Positions 30,258 to 43,027 of a stretch of DNA of 64,000 bases are shown piece by piece. The stretch is taken from contig NC_043745.1 of the NCBI RefSeq assembly GCF_902148845.1, positions 17,859,161 to 17,923,160 of the forward strand. The letters are read 5' to 3'. The translations under genes and the position numbers were made by a program. The stretch's first letter is position 1; every line of letters begins with the position of its first letter. Source of the stretch: Salarias fasciatus (taxonomy: Eukaryota > Chordata > Actinopteri > Blenniiformes > Blenniidae). Below the pieces are notes generated by a model. The model worked only from the letters and a program-made list of their open reading frames with translations, ran no database searches and had not been told where the DNA came from.

Positions 30258-33164
30258 ATGGACCAGAACAACAGTATACCTGCCTTCCAGGGGCTGGCTT
30301 CCCCTCAGGTAACCAACCCGTCAACTCACTGAGCCTTTGTTCAGACATTGAAGTATTTTTACTTTTAAAAAGTTGTGTAATGTGTTGACCTTTTCTGGAG
30401 GCGTCATTGCACTTGTCAGGTTGTGTGTTTTTGTAATTTGTTACACTTTTCTTGATATGGCTTCGCAGTTTCATCTGAGACCTATCATACATATTGTAGC
30501 ATTCTTCATTTTTCCAGGCTTGTTCATCTGATTTGTTCTTATTTATTCGACTGCCATGTCGTGTTGTGTTCACACTTTCCAGATGTGTTTGCTGATTTAC
30601 TCAATAAATCATGTTTGCTCAATAAACATGTTCAGGTTTGAAATGGTAAGAGTTTTATGATAGGGAAATGTTAGCTGTTACATGGTACACCTTGATCATG
30701 AAGAGACAGATATGATGAATGTGTTGCGTTGCCTAAATCGATAAGCAGTTGATGTGATTGGCTGATTGACTGGTTGATGGTGGATGAGCAAATAAGTCAC
30801 AGAACTTACATAGTAATACTTTGTGCTGAATTAAATTCCATCTTAGGACTTTTCGAGTGAGTTGTGAGCTCACTGTTGCTTAGAAAGTGAGCAAAAATGA
30901 TTTGATGCATGTCAACAATGGTTAGGACGGCACTGTATAAGGTAAACATGCATGTTAATGCTGTCCAGCTTATGATTTACTGTAAATCGTGTCATCTTGT
31001 TTTTTTAAGATGTGCAGGATTGCGATCAGTATCAAAACCTCAGAATGTGAAACATTACTGAAACAGCAAGACATTCTGACTCGTCTGTTCTGTGAACTTG
31101 CTGTAGGGTGCCATGACTCCAGGCATGCCCATCTTTAGTCCCATGATGCCATATGGTACGGGTCTGACACCCCAGCCAGTCCAGAACACCAACAGTCTGT
31201 CCATACTGGAGGAGCAGCAGAGGCAGCAGCAGCAACAGCAGCAGCAGCAGGCGCAGCAGGCACAGCAGGCCAACGCAGGTACCACACACCGTCCTTCATG
31301 ATGTCCCCTTTCATCCTGAGAAATCGAGTGTTTTTCCCATTAGTGATATGAACAGAAGAGAAACTCACACTGGGAAATAAAAGTGGTCTCTGTCCTTCAG
31401 GGCTTCCGGGGACATCGGGACAGACGCCTCAGCTTTTCCACTCTCAGGCAGTAACAGGTTCGACCACCACAGCACTGCCAGGAAACACCCCGCTTTATAA
31501 TAACCCGCTCACCCCCATGACCCCCATCACGCCGGCCACGCCTGCCTCCGAGAGCTCCGGCATCGTACCTCAGCTACAGTAAGCTTCACATCCAGTTGTT
31601 ATGTTTCAAATTCTTTGCCCAATATTTCTGGTTCAGCATTTTGTTTTCTTTGTCAGTGTCATCTGATATAAAGCTTTACCATAACCAGAGAAACGAACAT
31701 GATTCTAACAAAACCTGAATTGGAATTAGAAATAATTGTATGGAAATTGGGATGCGTTAATCTGTGTTTCTATTTGGTGTCATTTCTGCTTTGAAATAAG
31801 TGATTTATTGATTTCTTTTTTTTCTATGCTACTATTAGCTGTTGTTGAGCCTCTCAACAGTTCCTCTGAAAATGTTTCAGAGAGTTCTTCTTTTCCTCTG
31901 CTTCTCTCTTCTCGTTCAGAAACATAGTATCGACTGTGAACCTCGGCTGTAAACTGGACCTGAAGACAATTGCACTGAGAGCCAGGAACGCTGAGTACAA
32001 CCCAAAGGTGAGAGCTGAACGCATTCCTGGAAGCGGCTCTGTGCTGCTCTCTCGATGTTCAGATATCCTGATGGTTAGCAGGACTCCTGCTGTTATTTCT
32101 TAATTATGATGAGTAAAGCTTCAGATATTTCAGTTTCTGTGAAATATATGGAATTTTCAATTACGAAAGAAATAAACATTTCCAGTGGATTAAAACATTT
32201 TGAAATGGACCTGTTGGTACAGATAACCTGTGGTAAGATATATATATTTTTTGTAACAAGTCATCCTGTCTTGTCATTTCTTAGCGTTTTGCTGCGGTTA
32301 TCATGAGAATACGAGAGCCACGGACCACCGCCTTAATCTTCAGCTCAGGGAAGATGGTCTGCACCGGAGCCAAGAGGTCAGATTACAGTTCACAGCATCC
32401 TTGTGTTTCAGAGTTGTCTCATCCTCTCACGTTTGTTAATCCTTTCTCTGCCTGTCTTTTGGGTTCTTGCGTCTCACAGTGAGGAGCAGTCGAGGTTGGC
32501 AGCCAGGAAATATGCGCGTGTGGTGCAGAAACTCGGTTTTCCAGCCAAATTCTTGGACTTCAAAATCCAGAACATGGTGGGCAGCTGCGACGTGAAGTTC
32601 CCCATCCGGCTGGAGGGATTAGTCCTCACGCACCAACAGTTCAGCAGGTACTTCTGCTTCATTCAGACCACCAGCCCCACATGTGCAAACCTTTGTGTAC
32701 ATCGTTGATCGTTGTTTTTTGTTTTGTTTATTGCAGCTACGAGCCCGAGCTGTTTCCTGGGCTGATTTACAGAATGATCAAACCCAGAATCGTCCTGCTC
32801 ATCTTTGTTTCAGGGAAGGTTGTTCTCACAGGTAAGACCTGCTCTTAATGTCAGATTCTCTTTGTTTACTTTTCACATACTGGACTGAGAGGGACTGAAA
32901 AGGCCACTGATGGGTCTTTTCATTAAAAATACGACTTGCTTTAAGTGTAGACGTGAATAAGACATTTCATAGTGTTGCTGGCATCGTGCCATAAACATTT
33001 AAGATGTATCCAGTAGTCAATGTGTTTAGGTTTTATGTAATTTTAGACTTTAACCTCATGGTGTTGATCATGTGTGTTTTTTAGGTGCCAAGGTGAGAGC
33101 GGAGATCTACGAGGCTTTTGAAAACATATACCCCATCCTAAAAGGCTTCCGCAAGACAACGTAG
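30258..33164 (+). CDS. tbp: TATA-box-binding protein
   Basis: Eight coding exons join in frame: 30258-30308, 31107-31278, 31401-31578, 31920-32007, 32285-32376, 32480-32647, 32737-32831 and 33085-33164. The product is 307 residues. The start [17 protein letters not shown] is the vertebrate TBP start, after a noncoding exon whose acceptor ends at 30080. The variable N-terminal half carries a short interrupted glutamine tract (Q2-R-Q9-A-Q2-A-Q2) and a Pro/Thr-rich segment. The conserved core starts near [16 protein letters not shown] and consists of two saddle repeats, ending [14 protein letters not shown] nucleates initiation for RNA polymerases I, II and III (family knowledge). The gene is tail-to-tail with pdcd2, as in human. 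Confidence 0.97.
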
Positions 33165-34370
33165 AGTCTCCAGCTCCTGTTTTTATTTGAAGTCTTTTTG
33201 TTTTTATTTTTTAGACTCGCATTAGATTGTCCTTTTATTGATCTGTACAGAAAGTTAACTGCTGGAAAAGCTTTTCTATGAGGATTCCAACACTTCCTAC
33301 TTTATTTGCTCCTTTAGATTTTTTTTTTCTTGTCTTTCCCAAAAGCAAGATATTTAAAGTCTGTTTTTGGATCACATGTCATGGTACATTTTAAACCTGA
33401 ACATTTCTGCTCATTATTAGGAAGTCCCCCTCACTTTGCTACATCCCATCCTTCATTGTACATAAGACTGTAAGAAAATGTAAATGTTGACAAGAAAAGA
33501 GGCCGTCTGCTGGAGACGACTTCCCGTATTATTTTAAAACCGTTTCATAGTTTTGTACTTTGCATTTTTAGCCAATGTTCGCTCTGCTTAATGTGCGTCG
33601 AGGCACGTCTGTCTCGACTGTCACAAACCACATCAGTCTGCTTTTACTGTTTGATCCTGGGGTTTTCCACATCCAGATCCACTGCCTCCATAACCAGCTG
33701 CTAAAGTCTGAATAACTTCGATAAATGACCCAGTGGAGCAAACGTAGGTCGCCTTTTAAATTAAATCGATTCCTGTTTTCATTAACCTGCTCGTTGGTGA
33801 AGGTTTGAGTCACCTTGTTGGGATTATTGGTTCACTTCACGTCCTTCAGTGTGTTTCATTTTGACCCCATGTCGACTGGTCAAGCTGGAGCGTCTCGGTT
33901 TTTTTTATCTGGATTCCCCTGTTAGCAGGTAACCCTCACTTTGGACATGTGATAACGGATTACAAGCATTGAACCATATATATTTTCTTTTCACAGTTTC
34001 TCTTTTGTATTCCATGAGCTGTATTTAAAAGGTTTTCCTCGAAGGAATAATTGGGGAGTTTGAAATGTTATGACTGTAATAGTTTTTTAAGCTGTTTGTT
34101 CCAACACAATTGGTCAGAAATTAGACTGAAGTCTTCTAAAGTCCGGCACTTGTTGGTATGTTGATGTCGGTCAGCTCCAGCTAGACTGATCCTAATGATT
34201 AAAACATGGATCTTTTATATCAACAGTTTTGATGATGTTCAGTGAATTCAAGCCAGTTTCGCTGCCGACGTCTCCTCCTGACATCTGTGCGGACGGAGGA
34301 GATCGGGAGACTCGTTTCTTCAATCTGCTTCTGAATCTGTTAATGTGCTGCGATGTGCATTAATAAATGT
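33165..34370 (+). other. tbp: tbp 3'UTR with AATAAA at 34362
   Basis: Noncoding run of 1.2 kb ending near AATAAA at 34362-34367. Short ORFs on either strand here look like chance. Confidence 0.6.
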
Positions 34371-34558
34371 GTACATACTGACTCCTGGTAAAAAACACTC
34401 TTGATTTTTCACTTTAACAATTTTTACCTTCTTAAAAGGCTTGTACTTAATTTTTTTTCCCCTTGTGACCAAGAAGAGTTCAGAAGCAATACAAAATATT
34501 AAAGCAATTTTGTCAGTTTTCTTTACTCATGAAAGAGGGAAATCACCTGAAATTATGC

Positions 34559-34561
<3 letters not shown>

Positions 34562-34599
<38 letters not shown>
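34562..34599. repeat. (AT)n microsatellite
   Basis: About 19 AT units just beyond the tbp 3' end. Confidence 0.95.
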
Positions 34600-34602
<3 letters not shown>

Positions 34603-35224
34603 GCCTTCAAATGGTAAAAAGCAGTAAATCAAATGGGAGTGTCAAATGCTTGATTTGAATTACAGAAGCAAACTTCCTTAGTTTTCAGGTGTTTATAGGA
34701 TTGACAGGGATTTGCTGTCTCGCTCTGTGGTGATAAAACATACGGGTTTGAAGATCTCTTTTTGCATCTTTCAGCGTCCATTGTTTTCACAAACTCACCT
34801 GCCGAGTATAATTTACATGCTAATGCTACTTTCTGAGGCTGGGTGGCTTTCACCGCTGCCTCACCGGTCTGTCAACTTGTTACAATCGCTACTCTCAAAC
34901 ACTGCAACCCCCAAGCAGACAGACTGCAGACAGCATGTTGATATATTAGTGTCAGTATTCAGTCATAAGCCTCATGTTTCATCATTATGCTGAGGATTTC
35001 CAGTCAGCACATGGCAGAGGGTAACTGCAGTGGGGATGGTTAAAAACTTGACCTGTTTAAGCAGAACATGCATCTAAATTGTGCATCTATATTTGTTTAA
35101 TCAATGTTTAGTGACATTAGTCAACTCTTCTTTACTGCCAGTTGAGTTCTGAGGAAACTCGGTACAGTGGGAGTTTCTCATGTTGTCATGTCTATATGGT
35201 AACTTCAGCAGTGCTGTGAAAATA

Positions 35225-35305
35225 ATCTGCATGTGACCCTGGATCAGACCCTCTGGTGAGCCAGCTTTGACCCACAGGCCATGTGTTTGACAACACTGGT
35301 ATAGG
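35225..35305 (-). repeat. Relic of a common vertebrate interspersed repeat
   Basis: The words 'gagccagctttgacccacaggccatgtgtttgacaacac' (split across this stretch) resemble the end of a widespread element whose opposite strand reads 'gtgtcaaactcat'. A similar piece in the other orientation lies at 49318-49395. The rest of the tbp-pdcd2 spacer (34370-35790) shows nothing more. Confidence 0.3.
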
Positions 35306-35801
35306 CCTTTAGCACTGTTCAAGAAGAAGCTTTTGTGGGAGGAGACAAATGTTTTTTTTTAAAAAAAAGGCATTATGTGCAGAAAGCTGGATGAAATGCC
35401 AACATGAGATAAAAGGGAGTTGAACCATGGAGTATAAGGAGCTTTCGGGGAGCGTAATAAGAAAAAGCACATTTCTTCTTCCATCAGACATGTAAAATAT
35501 AACCTGTCTGTCAAACCTGTAAAGCAACATGTGAGTGTAGTTACTGCAGGCATGTGGACAAAGCAGCCTTTTTAGGTATGTCCTATTGTTTTAAAATAAA
35601 CCTGAAAGATTCTTCTTATCCAATACAAATAATCTGAACACAAACCAATCAATGCTTTTATTCATGCAGTTCAAATTTTCCATTACTGATTAATGTATCA
35701 ATTTCAGTTGTATGTTGCAAATGTCTGTGTCATTTTAGATAAAAAAATAATTGAAAATTAATATTAAAGATCAAATGCTCAGACTTTTTTTGGTAAATAA
35801 A

Positions 35802-35807
35802 TTTATT
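35802..35807 (-). terminator. pdcd2: Polyadenylation signal AATAAA on minus strand, pdcd2
   Basis: TTTATT on the plus strand about 200 bp downstream of the pdcd2 stop. Confidence 0.55.
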
Positions 35808-36011
35808 ATGACAGTAAGGCAGAATACATTTTAAATTGTTCAGCTGATAAGTTCCTGCATTATTCACCATGGATGTCTATTTGTATTTAGGTGGAATAGA
35901 AAGTCCAGAGTATTTCAGTCGGCCATGACAGACAGCAGGCACGAGAGAACACACACATTCACCTGTTTATTTCTGTTGCCAGTATGTTTTCATTCTCCTG
36001 GCAATGGTGTG

Positions 36012-36194
36012 TTATGTGTGTTCAATCTGTGTGTGTTGATCAGAGCTGAAGTCCTGTTTCCAGATGAACTCTGAGCAGCACTGGTCGTCATGGTTACAGC
36101 TGGCCGAGCATGTATAGATAGCCAGAGTCCCCCAATCGATACTGGCTCCTGTTGAGTCCACACGCAGACTGTTCAACAGCTGAGGCATCACCTA

Positions 36195-36285
<91 letters not shown>

Positions 36286-39077
36286 TCCATGCCATATGTG
36301 GAGAAGCAGAATATAAAACTTCTCAACATGTTTTTGTTTTTTTGATTCTGAACAAAAATTCTGCCACATTTTAGTTTGCTGTACTTCACGCTGCAGATTC
36401 TTTAGTTTATTCTCAATCATAAACTGTGCAAAGAGTCTTTATAGGTTTCCACACATTATAAAAACTTATATAAACATTATATAACATTATATAAACTTTT
36501 CTAATCATTTACGTGCATGCTTTCAATTCCAAATGTAAAAAAAAAAAACAAACATAGGGTGGCTCAAAATCTGTGGAGTTTTTCTTTGAAAACCCCTGAT
36601 TTACAGAACGAAGCTGTAATGCTGAAGATACACAGCGGTTATCATCATCATGAAGAAAACATCTTCACAGTAACAAAATGGCATTTGAAGTAGAGATGGG
36701 AGAGAATTAAAGCTGAGATAAAGAACTCTGTCAGTGAATACCTGAAATTCAAAACTCCTCTTGGCGCCACAGGTGCATGCTGGGATATCCTCATCTGAGG
36801 GGATGTGTTGAGAAGAGACCCACAAAGGGGAGCCTCCTCGGCTGTATCGCACCACCTGAACATAAGAAAACACACCGTGTGAGATGGGCCTAGTGGGTGT
36901 GTGTTACTCACGCTGTGCGTGACTTATATCACTCTGATTTCTACCTGATGTGGTTCTGGTGCGATCTTCTTTTTGAAACGCTGGAACATTTCGTTGTCCT
37001 CAGTTTCATGCATAGCCATCTCCTCCAGGTCTGCCTCTGCTAAAGCTAACAGAGAGCCGAGTCATGACTCCATTTAGTCAAACAACTATAGTGAATACAC
37101 TTAATAACTAAAGGAAGTACAAACAGCAATAAATAGACAGGAACAATACTGTATTTTGTGTTGATTGGACAATAACTGTAAATAAATACATTTAATTTAT
37201 TATTGCTTGTGTACCATTTTGACTTTTGTAACGCTCTATAAAGGTACCACATCGGCAGGAAACCACAGTTATAGTTTTTAATTCTGTTGTCAAATATAAT
37301 TCTGAATGTGCGCATTTGGTTATTTTTAACAGTAAATACTGTGTGACTGCATGTGTAGAGTGTCAGATATAAACCTCCAGTTCTAACACTATAAACCTAC
37401 TGTCAGCTATACAGGGACCGTCTTCACTCTTCTGTGAACTGCTCTCTTCTCCTCCTTCAGCCTCATTTGGGTCGTCCTCTTCTTGAGGCTCCTCAGGCTC
37501 GGTGACGAGCTCTCTCTCCGGGAAGAGGAGCGGACGTCCTCCGTCGAGTCTTACTACTGCGCCACGAGACAGACCGCAAACAATTAATCAGATGTGAAAG
37601 TGCTGCAATTTATTCAGGTGAATGCCAGCAGACATGTTGATCAAGACACGCACCTTGACTGCAGCACTCCACCTTGTGGGAGTGTTTCCAGTGAAGTGTT
37701 TGGTGCTGTTTTCCGCAGTATGTTACAGAGTGACAGCGGGAGCAGGCTTTGTTACCAGGACAACCACACACCCAACACAGTTTAACCCCAGAAACAGGCA
37801 GCACAGCTGGATCTTCCTCCGGCCCACTGGGAGGTTCATCCTCTGATCGAAGTCAGAAAGAAACATGTCAAGGTTAAAACACCGACAGCATGCCTCAGTT
37901 GTCTGCGTACACAGAACTCACTGCCTTTCTCAAAGTCAGAAACTAACAGGACTATACTGTCTATATTCAGAACTGTAAAGAAACCCTTACTTTAATTCCA
38001 ATGCGCTAACCTGGAGGAGGGTTGTAGTCGTAGAATTCGTTCCTTCTGGGGAGCTGACTTCTGAAAACTGGCATGAATGACAAAACAAAAATGGTTAAAG
38101 ATGAATATAAGTCCCATAATGCAACAGGGCCAAGATGACCATGACAGTAGTGCAAGTAATAACAACCACAGCCACCTCTCATGCAGCTGCTGTTGTTGCG
38201 TGTGTAGCACTCAGGAGTTCTGCAGCAGAAGAGAAACAGAGTCCTGTGGAAACACGTCTCCTGACCGGATATTGGTGCGTACAACTGCAGCACAAAGATA
38301 AAAAGAAAATTATTTCACATCAATCTGCAGGCAAGTTATGTCAGATTTGTAATTGATTGTGTGATCATGAAGCTGGACTTCCCAACTGATTTCTAAGAAC
38401 TTCTGTTTCATCATCATTTAACTAATAAAAAGATAAAGTCATCCATTATATCACTGAGACATAATATAGGTTTATTAGTGGTGTGACTGTATTGTTAATA
38501 TAATGAGTTATGTCGTGCTTTTAAATTAAACTGACATTTAAAGCATGTGTAATGCAAACAGTAATGGGGCTGATATAGAAGTGTGAGGACGCATGCAGTA
38601 CATTTTTATTGGAACAATGTTCAACTGTACTGTCCCACTTTGAGATAGGAAGGAGATCATGCCAAACAATGCTTCTGGTATTTTCTGGTACTATTTTAAA
38701 AATAAAAGTTATTGTATAGTATTATCCCTTGCAATAAAGAAAAACATTACAATGAGTACAGATATTAAATTACAGTGATCATTCGAGACTTTCAAAAACT
38801 TGCCAGGGCTACAGGTACATTGTGGTAAACTGTAAACCCCAAAAGGTGATCAGATCCTGCTGGAACAGTCTCTCCCCCTCTCTGCCCTGACCCTGACCTG
38901 GAGCAGGAACACCATGGGCTGCCGGCATGTCTCACACTCCAGCCCGGACACAGACGGCAGGCCTTTCTGGCTGAGCCACGCCGGCTTCCCTCCGACCTTA
39001 CTGGGGAACTGCGGGGAGCGGAGCCGCCAGGCCTCCGCCTCCTCCAGGAAGCCCAGAACCACCTCGGCCGAGGACAT
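36012..39077 (-). CDS. pdcd2: Programmed cell death protein 2 (PDCD2)
   Basis: Eight minus-strand coding exons join in frame: 39077-38898, 38284-38176, 38067-38011, 37842-37654, 37556-37401, 37045-36945, 36855-36742 and 36191-36012, giving 361 residues (human 344). The N-terminus has [20 protein letters not shown] and a first zinc-binding part (CETC, FLFCC). A MYND zinc finger spans about residues 138-175 (CWVCG, CSRC, YCGKQHQ, H/C ligands). An acidic linker follows, then the PDCD2_C domain with [42 protein letters not shown]2 acts as a chaperone for ribosomal protein uS5 (RPS2) in ribosome biogenesis (family knowledge). The acceptor before the last exon is preceded directly by a pure TG repeat instead of a pyrimidine tract. 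The fourth coding exon uses the acceptor ending at 37843, which avoids an in-frame stop. Confidence 0.95.
36195..36280. repeat. (CA)n microsatellite abutting pdcd2 splice acceptor
   Basis: About 43 CA units on the plus strand. Read on the pdcd2 strand this is (TG)n followed by TCTAG and then the last coding exon. Confidence 0.98.
38285..38897 (-). other. pdcd2: pdcd2 intron 1
   Basis: AT-rich intron of 613 bp; nothing else recognised in it. Confidence 0.8.
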
Positions 39078-39521
39078 GCTCCTACAGCTGCTTTCTGGGC
39101 CGACGCGATAACACCGAATCCTCTTTCTGAATCCGAGGTAAAAGTGAGACCCAGCTGGCGCTTTTTGAAAGCGTGGACCCTTCTTGTACTGTCAACACTT
39201 CTGGTACAGCTCCAAAAGCAGTCCGTGAAGAAACACCGACAGATGTTGTGTTCCGATGGATCAGAAAGATGAAAGATAGATTAAAAAAAGTGTAAATAAA
39301 TATTAATTATGCAACATCATCACTTTTTTGCAAACTTTCATAATCATAACTGTCATCAAGTTAAAAATGCGTTTAATTATTTAGTTACTATATTTATATT
39401 TGCATGCGTCCACTAGATAGCACCATGGCACCATTTTATTCCTCCCACAATGCAGCGCGCGCATGGCAAATCACAGAGTTCATTTCCTTCCCTGTGTTCC
39501 CTGTATTTCTCTGATTTAAGC

Positions 39522-40670
39522 ATGCCTAAAAACTGTTTTATCTTTAGTTGCACGAACAACAGTGTAAGAAGGAGTGAGCTCTTCTTTTATGATTCCCAGT
39601 TGACAACTGAGCCAGAAAGAAGGGAGACATGGCACCAGGCGATTGGAAGAGCTCTCTGCAAAACTGTGGTGGCCTTCATCAAGTTCCATTACGTTTATTC
39701 CTCCCCACTTAAAATGTCAAGTCCCACCTGACAATGATGAGTTTTGAGATGAAATCGCTCGTTCTCAGTTCAATTATATGTGTATTGTATCATGACAACA
39801 TCGATCTATCAATTTATGACAATATAAAAACTCATTTTCATCTAGAGCTGTGCTACCAGTGAAAACTGAAACTCGAAAACAAGCATGACAAGCAAATAAT
39901 TCTGTAACCTTCTATAAAGAGAGTTTATTAGTAATATGCTGCTATTTTTACTGAATACCTTACAATATTAAAAGTATTTGTTGAAAATAGCATGTGATTT
40001 TGTTGTAATTCAGGCATTTTGTATAACAAATTATCATGTTCATATCATAAAAATTATATTGCCATAACTTCACAGTTGTGTATAACACCTGCACCATCAG
40101 GACTTGTCACCCCTTTGCTTCCTGAGGAAAAAGAGATGTGTAGAGAAATAGACAGTCTTCGGAGAGAAAGAGATGAGACCATAGTAAAGGCAGAGCGGGG
40201 AGAGAAAAAAATCTGGAAGGCTGCACTTTGTCGGCTGCCATGGTTGAGGGAGATAAAGAAAAGTGCAAAATGATGACAGGCAAAAGTTGCATTTTTTTAA
40301 AAAAAAAGTTATCTCTTTCTCTTTCAACGTGCTTGCCTTTGAAGTAATAAAAACAAGTCAAGAAACAAACTAAGTTTGCCACAGCGTGAGCAGCTGCTCC
40401 TAACTCTTGTTAAACTGTGGCACAATTTGAGTTACTGGCTTCCATCAAAGGCATTCCCAAGAGCACAGTTGTTGACTGTTTTTGGAAAAGGATGGATTTA
40501 ATGTACACAAAAATAACATTCCTTATCAGATGGGTAGGATTTAGAGATTATATTCCAGACAATTCCACCAATTTTCAAATCACCACCAAGAATCTCAAGG
40601 CAAGGTATCTGGAGCAATTAATCTCTGTTCCTTTCTCACAGGCAAATATTTGCAAAAGTATTTTGTGAAC
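39522..40670 (+). pseudogene. Relic of THAP + DDE transposase DNA transposon (Harbinger/ISL2EU-like)
   Basis: Three blocks lie in order on the plus strand. At 39522-39731 an ORF starts MPKNCFIFSCTNNSVRRSELFFYD and continues with ERRETWHQAIGRAL, like the first part of a THAP zinc finger, but the closing Cys-x2-His pair is not clear. At about 40100-40200 a charged coiled-coil-like stretch reads EEKEMCREIDSLRRERDE. At 40370-40560 two frames carry the start of a DDE_Tnp_4-type transposase: REQLLLTLVKLWHNLSYW in one frame and IPKSTVVDCF...FLIRW in the next, so at least one frameshift separates them. The catalytic part after this is not recognisable. This domain order is known from fish THAP/DDE transposons and genes derived from them. 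The copy looks dead and truncated; terminal repeats were not found. Confidence 0.5.
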
Positions 40671-41750
40671 ATAACATATCTGTTATTGTCCGATGCTAAA
40701 CCTCTGACAAGCAATAATGCAAAGTTGCTATAAACAAAAACAATTTATTTTTGCTACAATGCTTTATTTGAAACCAGACTTGTTAGTTTTGCTTAAAATA
40801 TAGAGCACATGCTTTTTCTGAGTGACTAGGCAATAAAAGAACATTTTTAAACAATGAAATGAATTAGTGAACACCTCCTGTCTTCACTGAATTTAGGCTA
40901 TACATAGGCTACAATACATACACCAAACCGTGTACAGTTCAGTGTATCAAAGTGCCTGATGAGGGAAGTTCCCAAAACAGTGCAAATATCCAAATTGCCC
41001 CACAGTCTTCATATAACACCACTATATGTTATAGTAGCATTTTACGGATGAATATGCTTGGCTATGTCCATGCATTATGGCTTCACCAAAAACAAAGTGT
41101 GTCAGCAGTTAACAACACTTATATGCTTCATAGACACCACAATATAACCGAGGCATACAGAGGTTAGTTTTTCTGAGTCCTTCTAGTAACAGCTTGTATG
41201 AATATTAGCAGAGAATGTCACCAAGCAAGTTTTACTGTCAAACAAGCTATTGTACAAGTTGTGACACCATGATGTAAAACTGTGTTGTTGACTATTACAG
41301 TTTTGCTTTTATTCCCACTGAAGTGACATGTGATGAAACATGTCAGGATGGTAAGGGCAGCAGTGCATTCTTTTTTATTTAGCAGCACTTCAGATTTGTA
41401 TTCTCAATCTGAATCTGAATCTGATGAAATAAGACCACCTAATCTTCTTACACCACATTTCCCTCTTTATCCAACTTACTGTAGTTGGCGTATCCCGATA
41501 CTGAGTCATTTCAAGGGAACTCTGAACACCCTGGACGGGTCACACAGGGAAAATAAGACAGACAGATAATCACAATCATGCTTCACTAATTAACCTCGTT
41601 AAGTTCAGAAGCATGCTTTTTTCATTGCATGGACAAAAGCTCCCTGAGAAAGTCACGACCCGGATTCAAACTCACGACACTGAATCTCCCTTCATGAGAC
41701 AAACTTATAAAACACTTTCAGAAAATTAATGCTTCTAAAAGAAGCTCTAT
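40671..41750. other. Spacer between transposon relic and rhou
   Basis: AT-rich; may include more of the relic (an ORF near 41330-41569 has a Ser/Glu-rich patch), but no family is recognisable. Confidence 0.35.
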
Positions 41751-41757
41751 TCTCCTA

Positions 41758-41766
41758 TTATTGTTG

Positions 41767-41815
<49 letters not shown>
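41758..41815. repeat. (TTA)n/(TTG)n microsatellite
   Basis: A short TTG run followed by about 16 TTA units, just upstream of the rhou promoter area. Confidence 0.95.
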
Positions 41816-42076
41816 GAGCAGACGTGCACGCACGCTCCTACCCACCGTCGCGCGCACACTCGGAGTGATGTCACTGGGGGGAGTCCGGGACTGTCTGGTC
41901 GTTGGACAGACGACTGGACTCAGTGTAGCTGACGGTCCTCCGTGACTGAGTCTCCGCTCCGTAATTCCGAGTATTTAATTTAGAACAACTTCATTAAACA
42001 TGTTTCTGGAACTGTCAGAGTGCCATTCGGGACCTGAGCGGCGCGAGGCAGAACTTCAAACTTTACTAATTTAGTC

Positions 42077-42184
42077 ATGGACAGTCATAAGAAGCGGACG
42101 GCGGCCAGCGACGACCTCCAGCCAGCGGACAGCCCGCTCCGTGGGAGCGTGGCCGGGATGAGGTCCGGCTCGCAGCGGGACTGA
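42077..42184 (+). CDS. Upstream ORF in rhou leader (35 codons)
   Basis: An ATG at 42077 opens a 35-codon frame (MDSHKKRTAASDD... to a TGA ending at 42184), 24 bases before the rhou ATG at 42209. The two do not overlap. The context 'gtcATGg' is fair rather than strong. It may lower or tune rhou translation, but nothing here shows that it is translated. Confidence 0.35.
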   Translation: MDSHKKRTAASDDLQPADSPLRGSVAGMRSGSQRD

Positions 42185-42208
42185 CCCCACTCTGCGCCCC
42201 CGTCTCTC

Positions 42209-42850
42209 ATGTCGCCCTCCTCTCCGTGTCAAATGCCTCCGCTGGGCGATGGGGGCTACAAGCCGGCGCCGCTGGCCCCAGCACCTCCGCCCGTGCCGCC
42301 GAGGAGGGTCCGGAGCCGGGACCGTGGCAGCGGCAGCGGCGGCGGCCGGACGCGGCGGTCCGGGGCTGGGACAGCGGGAGCCGGAGCCGCGGAGAGGCGG
42401 GTGAAGTGTGTGCTGGTGGGGGACGGAGCCGTGGGGAAAACCAGCCTGGTGGTCAGCTACACCACCAACGGCTACCCCACAGAGTATGTCCCCACTGCGT
42501 TCGACAACTTCTCAGGTAAATGATGGAGGAGACTGTTTTTATCCATTATTGTGGTTTAAGTGTAATTTAATCTAATCTAATCTAATCTAATCTAATCTAA
42601 TCTAATCTAATCTAATCTAATCTAATCTAATCTAATCCGTGCACATGTATGCATCGGAGGAACCATTTGTTGCTATAAGAATACATGTCTGGGATGGGAA
42701 TTTTACATTCACTGCTGAAAAAAAGGTAAATGTTTTGTTCTTGGAGGTTTTCTCCAGGAATTAAATCACTTTGTAAACATGAGCAAGAGAAAAATATAAC
42801 CTCATGTCAAGTTTGTATTTCTAATTATCCACTGGTTTTACTGATGAGAG

Positions 42851-42903
<53 letters not shown>

Positions 42904-42977
42904 AGCTGTGGTATCGGTGGATGGACAGCCAGTCAAACTCCAACTCTGTGACACAGCTGGACAGGTCAGTAGTCTCA

Positions 42978-43027
<50 letters not shown>

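Noticed and set aside
36094-36420. ORFs rich in Cys-Val or Thr-His here and at 42.8, 51.5-52.5, 57.3-57.8 and 60.3-60.6 kb
   Set aside because: They are translations of CA/GT microsatellites, not proteins.
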